Assembly (NCBI RefSeq): GCF_030265065.1
Contig: NC_080406.1
Span: 2,301,501-2,365,500 of the forward strand
DNA from: Corythoichthys intestinalis
Lineage: Eukaryota; Chordata; Actinopteri; Syngnathiformes; Syngnathidae
Length of the DNA stretch: 64,000 bases
Reading direction: 5' to 3'
Under the pieces are notes generated by a model. It ran no database searches and was not told the DNA's origin. It saw nothing but the letters and a program-made list of their open reading frames with translations. Made by a program: the position numbers and the translations under genes. This document shows, piece by piece, positions 32,225-64,000 of the stretch; position 1 is the first letter of the stretch; each line of letters begins with the position of its first letter.

Positions 32225-33330
32225 ATAGCCCCACCCCCTTTCCCCTTGCCGTTACCGCATGGGAAATGGACCCCTCCCCGTCCAGTGCTTACATCTATGA
32301 CCGCGCCCCTTTTAACCTAAGCCCCGCCCCCTTACTCCCTGGTTGAATTACATTTAAAGCAGAGGAGAGAGACTGTTTTTCTATCGGCTACTGATGAAAC
32401 CTGCCGTTACTGCGTGGGAAATGGAGCCGTCCCTGTCCAGTGCTTCCGCCAATGACCGCGTCCTTTTCCGCTTAAGCCCCACCTCCTTATTCCCCAGTTG
32501 AATTACATTTAAAGCAGAGGAGAGGGACGGTTTTTCTATCGGCTACTGATGAAACCTGGCATTACTGCGTAGGAAATAGACTCTTCTCACCGTTACTGCA
32601 TGAGAAATGGAGCAGTCCCTGTCCAGTGCTTACACCAATGACCACGCCCTTTTCTGCTTAAGCTCCACCTCCTCATTCCCCAGTTGAATTACATTTAAAG
32701 CAGAGGAGAGGGATGGTTTTTCTATCAGTTACTGACGAAACCTGCCGTTACCGAGTGGGAAATGACTCCCTTCGCCGTTACCGCATGAGAAGAGGAGCCG
32801 TCCCTCTCCATTGCTCGCACCGATGATTGCGCCGCTTAAGCCCCGCCTCCATATTCCCAGGTTGAATTACATTTAAAGCAGGGGAGCGGGACGGTTTTTC
32901 TATCGGTTACTGACGAAACCTTTTGTTACTGCGTGGGAAATGGACTCTTCCCGCCGTTACTCCTTACTCTGTGGTTGAATGACATTTAAAGCAGCGGAGG
33001 GGGACAGTTCTATTGACTACTGGTGAAACCCACCGTTACCGCGTGGGAAGTGGAGCCCTCCCCGTCCAGTGCTTACATCGATAACTGCGCCCCTTTCCGC
33101 TTAAGCTTCACCTTCTTACTCCCTGGTTGAATGACATTTAAAGCAGAGGAGAGGGACAGTTTTTCTGTCAACTCCTGGCAAAACCCACCGTTACCACGTG
33201 GGAAATGGAGCCCTCCCCTTCCAGTGCTTGCACTGATGACCATCCCTCTTTCAGCTTTAGCCCCGCCTCCTTACTCCCTGGTTGAATGACATTTAAAGCA
33301 GAGAGGGACGGTTTTTCTATCGAAAAACCC
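32225..33330. repeat. minisatellite, ~155-185-bp units
   Basis: The word gttgaattacatttaaagca (or gttgaatgac...) recurs near 32343, 32499, 32682, 32862, 32961, 33126 and 33282, each with ggacggtttttctatcggct, gcgtgggaaatgga and cttaagccccgcc-type blocks. One unit is shortened to ~100 bp. It lies about 1.1 kb beyond the ddx3x stop. Confidence 0.9.
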
Positions 33331-33334
33331 CTGC

Positions 33335-34474
33335 TTTAAAGCAATGAACTTCTCCCTCCCGCCCCCCACAAAAAAAAAAACGCAGCTTGAAAAAGAGAAA
33401 ATGTTTAAGCCTACGACTCACGTGACCTTTCACCTTGACCAAAAAACATAACACTTGCACATGCGGACCGTCGCGGTGCGAAATACGTGCCCCCTCCCGA
33501 TGCCCTGGTCCTTTTAACGCAGCCCGCTTTCACCGTTTACGCAGGCCTTTTTTTTTGTTTGGATGCGTACGCAGAACCAAAAAAAAAAAACTGACTCAGG
33601 TTTTGTTTGTCTCTACAATTTTTTGTACATTGAAAATGTTTAAGTTAAAAAAAAAAAAGTGAAAAACCGCCCACTTTACGCAGTAGCGCTCGGTAACGTG
33701 GTAGCTGCCGTAACACTGTCAAGTCAATTGAAATAAAGGAAAGAAAATGATGGAGTTACAAGTCTGTTGGACTTCAGCCGTTGTCGGCTCCGAACCGGGC
33801 GACGCGGGTTTAAGGGCGACGCTCATTTCCGTCGCAAAATCGAAAGGAGCCAGTCCAGGATAGAGTGAGCAAAAGAAAAACAAATGAAAATGCGGAGAAT
33901 TCAGAGCGGCACAGTGGGCCCGTCAGCTGTTTGCTAGAAAATTTTCAGATTCAAATGGAATCGTGACTCGGAAAGAGCCACAAAACCCCCGTTTTTTTGC
34001 CAAGGTTTGATTACATTCCAGCTTATTTTCTCTTAATTTTTCTTTTTTTTTTAAACCTTTCTAATATTTGCCACCATACTTAACAGTCAAAACGAAAATT
34101 GGAGCTCTTGGCCGGTTTTTCCATCTGGTGAAATGAGGACGCAGATTTCAATTGAAAAAGGCAGAGAACCGTGAACATGCGAGTCATCCCGCGGCGTGGC
34201 CGTTTTCGGGGAGGAGAGAACTCCCCGCCGCTTCAGTGTCGGCGTCCGTATTCACGCGAGGTGCTGCCGACTTTCCTTAGCGTCACGCCGCACTCGTGTG
34301 ATTGTTTAGAGACAAGCGCCTGGTCGAGAACCGGGCTTGTGAATGAACTGTGTCAGTGAAGCTACACAGGGAGGGTTGTTATGGTCTGGCGTTTTTTTTT
34401 GTTTGTTTGAATATATATTTTTTTAAACATGTGGTTTCCCATCAGGGTGGCATGGCAACCTACTCCTTTGCTGA
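33335..34474 (-). other. probable start of ddx3x 3' UTR, extent unknown
   Basis: The stretch follows the ddx3x stop, shows no recognised transposon and no coding pattern, and contains T-, A- and CpG-containing single-copy-looking DNA. DDX3X genes usually have long 3' UTRs. Minus-strand AATAAA matches occur only much further on (for example near 31.65 kb), so the true end cannot be set by eye. Confidence 0.4.
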
Positions 34475-58222
<23,748 letters not shown>

Positions 58223-58720
58223 CTTGGAAGAATAAAGAAAATATGCCTATAAAGTCTTGAAGATAACGATTAACCAACTAGTGTTTCGCATAAGCAGGTT
58301 AGGAGGGGAAACACGTGCCTATTCTAGAGATGCAAAGAATGTTCTAACATGACATGCTTTTAAGAGTAAAAACAAATACAGTTTAATTCAGCCTATTAAA
58401 GTTGGCAATCCCCACTGCCTTTCCCAGATTTGTGTCAATGGCACAAAGTCAACTTGGCATCAGTCCTTCTTTGATCAAAGGCGGTAACAAAGACTGATAT
58501 TCCCAGAACTTTCCGAGGTGTTTCCAAATGCCGCGAGCAAGTTTTGACGCCATTGTGAATGTCACTCAAGATGTTGCGGCTGACGAAAAAAGTATTTCAT
58601 TCTAGAATGCGGTGTTCATGCGTAAGCGCGCATGCTTGCTTGGCAATTTCTGTCACTGCTGTTTTGCAGAATCTGTGAGCTTAAATGACTCATACAACAA
58701 ATAGATTGCCAATCATAATT
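58223..58720. other. ddx3x 5' intron stretch, no exon found
   Basis: I looked here and up to 64000 for the exons encoding RYIPPHLRN and the start MSHVAVEN; none was seen. The DNA looks like plain intron. Confidence 0.45.
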
Positions 58721-58904
58721 TAGTTCAGACTACTGAATCACAACCAATGCGTTCACTCATTTTTCTATCAACTACCGCGAAGCTTGTCGAGACGAGAGGC
58801 CGGTCAGCTCAAGTGCCGTTAGCCTGTTAGCATAATCGTCATGTTTGAATGTTTTAATAGTCATATTTGAATGTGCTCTTTTCATCATTCTGTTGTGAAT
58901 TGCG

Positions 58905-59365
58905 GTGAGTTTGTCGCTAGTAGACGTCCAATCCGTTTGAACTGGGAGGGTGGCAGCGAATGAACATTCATTCGCTGCCACCCTCCCAGTTCAAACAGAT
59001 TTGACATCTACGGCCGTCCGTGGCAGCCAATGCCAGGCAACGAGTTCATTTTGTTTCATTTCTTCTAGATTTTCGGTCAATTCCTTTTACGTATGGGCAT
59101 TTTCTGGTCACTTTCGGTTGATTTTGGGGCATTTACAGGCACTACCTGTTGATTTTGGGTTACTGAAGAGGAAGTGACTCAAGAACGTCCCCTAAATAAA
59201 TAGGAAATGACTCAAAATCAATAGGAAATAACCCGTAAATGCCCTAAAATGAACAGGAATTATCTGTAAATTTCGATTGGCTATGAATGCTAATATTTAA
59301 GTGCCATTGACGGCAGATTGGACGTTCAGCGCTGTCAATGGCAGCCAGTGAGACAACGGAGAAGA
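58905..59365. repeat. foldback element with a 90-bp near-perfect palindrome
   Basis: 58921-59010 is a palindrome centred at 58965/58966: gcagcgaatgaa then ca then ttcattcgctgc, with 42 of 45 base pairs matching by eye. Downstream, gttgattttgggttactgaa and aaatcaataggaaataaccc face each other, and the end reads gctgtcaatggcagccagtg. The same modules occur near 27255, 30640, 38755, 45700, 48440 and 50040. Confidence 0.8.
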
Positions 59366-59429
59366 TTTTGGCCGCAGCCTGTTGGTTCTTTTTTTTATAA
59401 ACAGTGAAACCTTTTTAAAACGATATATC

Positions 59430-60423
59430 TAGAGCTGAAACGAATACTCGAGTAACTCGAGTTTAAAAACTGATCCGAGTAATTTTATTCACCTCGAGTA
59501 ATCGTTTATTTTGACAGCTCTAAGTATCACGTTTCGCTCGGACTACTTTTAATGCGGGACAACGCGCTGACGTCACGTGCGTAGAGGAAGAAGCAATCAA
59601 AAAATATACGCTAAGCGCTAATAAAGAGCGCTAAGCGCTAATAAATAAGATTAACGTTACTGTCCGAGTCACTAGCTCACGTAACGTTAGCCCTGCGGAG
59701 GGCTAGGTTTCTATTATGATCACTTTCGATGCGTGGCTAACGTGTCTTACATACAGGCTTTAACATAACATAGCTTTGTGGAGTGATAAGGGTGTAAAAT
59801 AAAAACTCAATAATGCTAACTATCCATTTTAGCTTAGTCGTCATTCCTGGATAAAACACCAAGTAGCACTGGTCCCTAATGTGCTCCAATACAGCCTGTA
59901 TCGTACATTTATTTTGAACACTGCAAAAACTCAAAATCCTATCAGGACTTACAGTTTAGAGTAGCGTAAAACTTAACTAGAACTTAAAAATGGCTTGACA
60001 CAAATAGAAATTCAATTGAAACACGTGGAGAAAAATCCTAACTTTTAAGTGATGTGTGTTATCAAGCGTAATGGCATTTTCAAGTATATATATATATACA
60101 TATATGTATGTATATATATATATTTATTTTTTTAATAAGATCTAAAGGTTTTTTGGAGTGAAAGCAGTGAATTTGTCTTTTTTTTTTTAATTCTAGTTAC
60201 ATCTGAGATGCAATTGTTGGCTGTTTTCAACAATATACATCGAAAATAAAGACATTGATTGACTGAAAATGGTTCAAGATTAGATGAAATGTCTTGTTTT
60301 CTCATGTATATTTATAATTGCTCTTCACCTAAAAATATATTTGTTTTATCCGATTACTCGATTAATCGATAGAATTTTCAGTAGATTACTCGATTACTAA
60401 AATATTCGATTGCTGCAGCCCTA
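59430..60423. mobile_element. hAT-type element (tagagctgaaacg / ctgcagcccta ends), lacking the core
   Basis: Exact 8-bp flanks gatatatc (59422-59429 and 60424-60431) bound a 994-bp element. Relative to 52129-53274 it lacks the ~180-bp core. It is inserted in an older repeat with gatatatcaatttttgttag and cgatatactgtcacactcct. Confidence 0.92.
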
Positions 60424-60544
60424 GATATATCAATTTTTGTTAGGAGCATATTGATAACATTTTGTGCAACTAAGTATCGCAATATATCACCTTTTCGATA
60501 TACTGTCACACTCCTAACAATAAAGGACTGGCTTTATCCCCTTC

Positions 60545-61160
60545 AGACTGAGGCGCAGTTCACATGGCGACTCTGCGACACAAAGACGCAATGACTGAGT
60601 TGCGGACTCGCCTCGCGTGCATATGGTGTCGGCGAAGACGAAAAATTCTGAATCCTGCTTCCAAAGTGGAAGAATCCGATTTCGAGGGTCACAGCGCGTT
60701 CATATGAATGAAAACCGCCTTCACTTCGATGACATAGGCACTCGCACCTGCACCTGTATGTCACTTTGGGCACGCGCAGTCTCAGCTACTAAACATTCAA
60801 AACAACAAACATGGCGGAACTTTGGCTTGTCCTTTGTGTAGTGCGCCAAATGTTTGCGTTGTACCTTTTGACGCAGCTTTATAATCCAACGTGGCGCGTA
60901 GTAAAAGTTCTACTTCCTCATCCATCCAAACCAAAAAACGCGTGTGTTTCGGGTCTGTGGAGGTTGTTGTCAAGGAAGTGCGTCATTGGCTGCCCCCTTG
61001 TAAAACTACGCTGCCCACTAGGGCCCGGCATTAATACTACATCGTTTTCACGCGGAATTGCGACATCGTTCGAATGGAAACGGAAACATGGAACCATATA
61101 GATGCTAATGTGAAATTTTTCGTCTTCTCGGAGAGTCCCCATGTAAACTGCCCCCTAAGC
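60545..61160. mobile_element. inverted-repeat element, family uncertain
   Basis: Left gcgcagttcacatggcgact and right agtccccatgtaaactgccc are loosely inverted (ca-atgg-gactct ... agagtcc-cat-t). The inside is less AT-rich than its surroundings. The plus frame MAELWLVLCVVRQMFALYLL is open for 96 residues, but I cannot link it to a known domain with confidence. Confidence 0.45.
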
Positions 61161-61964
61161 ATGCCGCTGAAGGACATGACCCCTTTGCGTCCCTAAACCA
61201 ATAAATACACTGAATTTAGTTGCTAGTGCCACTTCTGCGAATGATTGGAATGAAACTTTACTCATCGAAATCAAATCATGAGGTTTGGCATGCCGTCTTT
61301 GCTAATATTGGCTCTTTAAAAATGGCTGAGCAAACGCAACTTCAAAAACGATAAAATCACATTAAAGTTAAAAATAACTAATAAAAGCATGAAATATCCC
61401 TGACCAAAAAAATTGCACTTTTTACTGGTGTTTGAGTAAAAATCAGCGCAGAATTTTTTTTGTCCAACAGAAAAAATGTGTGTCCGAACGGGTTAAGATA
61501 GAAATGTTAAATTGATTTTTTTTTTTAGGCTTTTCTTGGTGATCAGTCGTGGCATAGTTTGATCAAGCTCTTGGAAATGCTCCCCGACAGTAGTTTGGTA
61601 ATCCCTAAAAAAAAAATAATTTTGATTGTTTTCAAGTAGTATACTGCATTCCAGTTGAGGTAAACTGTAAAGCCTCTAATTTATCATCACTGGTTAATAG
61701 GAAACCAAATTGACATGTGAGCTAATCAAGCACTGAACCTCATACAAAGCTGCATGCAATAATGAGAAAATGTATTTGAGATGGTCAAATGTATGTTACG
61801 TTTCTCTTTGAATCTCCAGCAAAGAGTGGCAACATAGACTCAGAAGAGTTCTCAAATGACCTGAAGCAAAAGACTGTTCAACATCACAGTTTAAGGAATC
61901 GTTGACATTTCACATGTCAGTTTCCACTGCGGGAACAATGACAATTGTAAGATCAAAAACAATG
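61161..61964. other. ddx3x 5' intron stretch, nothing recognised
   Basis: AT-rich DNA without recognised repeats or exons. Confidence 0.4.
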
Positions 61965-62894
61965 CTAAATTCGGATGTGAACAAAAATATTAACTACTAT
62001 CAAGTAGACGTGTGCGAAATTTCCGATTCTTAATTTATACGCGATTCGGCCGTGGAAGATTTGAAAATGATTCACAAACATCCAAATTCTGATAACTGAA
62101 ATACGCCACGTAAAGCGGAACTAAAACACAGTCAGCGCAGTCTTCGGGACGCAATAAGGAATGGACCGAGAGTAAACATCATGCTCAACTCACGGCTCTG
62201 GCTCAACTCATGCCGCTAGATAAAAAAAAAAAATAATAATAATAATAATAATACCCGACTGCGGCTGATGATGCTATGGTAGATATCACATGTATAAAGA
62301 ACTAGACGCCAAATGAGACTCGGCGGCGTTAGCACATGTTTAGGAAACTAGATGCGAAATGACAGACTCGCCAGCTTGAGTAAACAGCTGCCATCTTAAA
62401 GCAGAGTTCTCTGGGAGGCTGCTGTAGCGAACCTAATTAACTTTTAAACCAAATACTCCTAAAGTGGCAAAATCCATCTTTTAATGGTGAAAGTTTTAAA
62501 ACTTTCATATTGCAAAAGTAGACGGAAGGGAAATTATGGAATAACGGGAGCAATTTTAATAACGAACGGTTGATTCACAACATTAAATTAATTGAATGTA
62601 GTCTAAAGCTGCTGATACAGAACGGCGACTTTGAGTATTTTATTTATTTGTTTTAAGCTTTTAACTTGACACTGAAATAGTTTAAGCCTGAAAGGATTTT
62701 TGTACAATTTTTGTAACTAATGTTCAAAACATGAAAAGCAGCTAATAGCTGGGGGGGGGGGGGGGGGGGGGGGGGTGCATCAATAATCGATTTATAATCG
62801 AATCATAGCTTCTGAACCGTAATCGAATCGTTACGTGCCCCAAGATTCCCACCTCTACTAAATTCAGTTGCGAACAAAAATATTTACTATCAAG
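61965..62894. mobile_element. hAT-type element between two ~38-bp direct repeats
   Basis: The element 62005-62857 (ends tagacgtgcgaaatttccg and gattcccacctcta) is the reversed relative of 39491-41406, with the core at 62265-62610 and a G run at 62751-62775. It is bounded exactly by 61965-62004 and 62858-62894, which both read ctaaattc, then gaacaaaaatatt, then actatcaag. Confidence 0.82.
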
Positions 62895-63511
62895 GTTGGT
62901 TCCATTACAGATTCTTTCAAATTGCCAGTTTTAAAAATTAAAAGATCGGCCGCAGATATGAAAAACTGCCCAGCTCTAAAATGCCTAAGAGAATAATATT
63001 CAGAGGCTTGTAATTCATCAATAGAAATTGTTCAGGGCTGAACAATTTTTTAAAATGAAATTTAAAGGTCTGTTGAAACTTTTTTTTTTTTACCACTGGT
63101 AACAAACCAAAGTGAACATGCTTCAATTTTCACAACGAAACACTTGTGTCTGTTAAGAACTTAGAAAATACAATGCAGACTGGACTGCTTGTACCGTTCT
63201 CAATGGCACCAAAACGTTGTCAATGTTTGAACAAAGAGTAATTTGGCAAATAAAAGCATTGCCTCATCAAGTATGTATCACCAGTGTAAAATAGGTCTCG
63301 TGATCAGTGGTTTCATTGATGAAACAGAAACAAATTAGCATTTAGAGAGCTCAGTGATGACATCAACAGCAGCCGTGATCATTTAACAACAGTACAAGTG
63401 GAGTGATTGCACTAAGATGCTTCTGCTGACTGTGTGTGACTGCTTTACCAGCAAGACCTTTTAGTCATCTGATCTTTACAGTGAGTGGTGGAACAAAGTT
63501 CAACTCTGAAT
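62895..63511. other. ddx3x 5' intron or upstream stretch, nothing recognised
   Basis: Single-copy-looking DNA; no exon of ddx3x was recognised. Confidence 0.4.
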
Positions 63512-64000
63512 TAGGGCGGCAGCTATAGAATATTTTAGTAGTCGATTAATCAATGGACTAGTTACTTCGAATAATCGAGTAATCGGATAAGGAACATGAA
63601 AAATTAAAATACCTGAGCTGAGCCTTAAACGGTATAATTTTTTTTAAAAATGAAGATCTAAGTACAACAAAAGAACAATTGGCTAACTTACATAGAAAAA
63701 AGTCCGCTAGCTTAAATGCTAAAAAATGTTTTCTTAAAAAGTTTTTTTTACAATGCTCTTAACAAATGGTTCGGACACATATTCCCACAAAAATGGCTAA
63801 ATATACCTATAAACTAAAGCATGAATGCACTGAAAAAACATTAGCTTAAACAAAAACTTAGCTTACATTGGTCTTAACAGGGAGCAGTTGGATTCAGCCA
63901 TGTGAAAAGAGGCAGAGGGTAATGTATCCACCCTAATCAATAAAACTAAATGCAAACACTTTCAAAATAAACCACTACAACGCCACTTTAATTAAACAAA
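63512..64000. mobile_element. hAT-type element (tagggcggcagc end), runs off the window
   Basis: Starts tagggcggcagctatagaa and follows the reverse of 35946-36484 (aataatcgagtaatcggata; ttgtaaaaaaaac-like blocks; caacgccactttaattaaac). Its other end is beyond base 64000. Confidence 0.8.

Noticed and set aside
58772-59177. Two facing frames starting MAANE-SFAATLPVQTD
   Set aside because: They look alike only because both are read from arms of the 90-bp palindrome; no support as genes.
60811-61101. 96-residue frame beginning MAELWLVLC
   Set aside because: Lies inside a probable inverted-repeat element; no known domain could be assigned, so it is not called as a gene.
61161-64000. First exons of ddx3x
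   Set aside because: Searched by eye for codons of RYIPPHLRN and MSHVAVEN on the minus strand; nothing matched, so they are probably beyond the window.

Overview
The window looks like a piece of a ray-finned fish (teleost-type) chromosome. It holds two intron-rich vertebrate genes on the minus strand and a very large load of fish-type repeats: hAT non-autonomous elements, a Tc1 transposon, an L2-type LINE 3' end, a tRNA-derived SINE and a BEL/Pao LTR retrotransposon. No bacterial operon, rRNA, tRNA gene or CRISPR array is visible.

Host genes. From high to low coordinates (their 5' to 3' direction) the window holds ddx3x (a DEAD-box RNA helicase; 15 coding exons, 58222 down to 34475; the first exons for roughly 45-60 residues lie beyond base 64000) and nyx (nyctalopin, a retinal leucine-rich-repeat synapse protein; three coding exons, 12702 down to 4219; the short exon with the start codon was not pinned down). 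From memory, human Xp11.4 has DDX3X followed by NYX in the same order and orientation, so the two genes support each other's identification. Exon edges were placed by hand from AG/GT sites. All ddx3x junctions keep frame, and all helicase motifs from the Q motif to motif VI are present.

Layout. 1-4000: a repeat with a tandem array of about 187-bp units, one unit split by a hAT element. 4219-12702: nyx, whose second intron (5.0-9.67 kb) is filled by a composite inverted-repeat element and a strongly A-rich, T-poor satellite-like tract. 13.0-14.6 kb: a decayed Tc1-like transposon. 14.6-18.9 kb: several inverted-repeat elements and an older Tc1 relic. 19.05-26.0 kb: a whole-looking BEL/Pao retrotransposon whose two LTRs look identical. 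27.6-29.4 kb: a three-level nest (hAT element > smaller hAT element > solo LTR of the same BEL family). 29.5-30.6 kb: a second A-rich tract. 32.2-33.3 kb: a minisatellite just 3' of ddx3x. 34.5-58.2 kb: ddx3x, whose introns hold another three-level hAT nest (39.2-41.7 kb), a hAT transposase relic, an L2 fragment, and two copies of one BED-finger hAT element in opposite orientation that form a roughly 3-kb inverted repeat. 58.2-64 kb: 5' intron of ddx3x with foldback, hAT and other inverted-repeat elements.

I found no convincing new gene system. The unusual content is the structure of the mobile DNA: nests in which nearly every level shows its target-site duplication, a movable core shared by hAT families with different ends, YY1-like motifs spread by several of these repeats, an element sitting exactly between two ~38-bp direct repeats, and the large inverted repeat inside a dosage-sensitive helicase gene.
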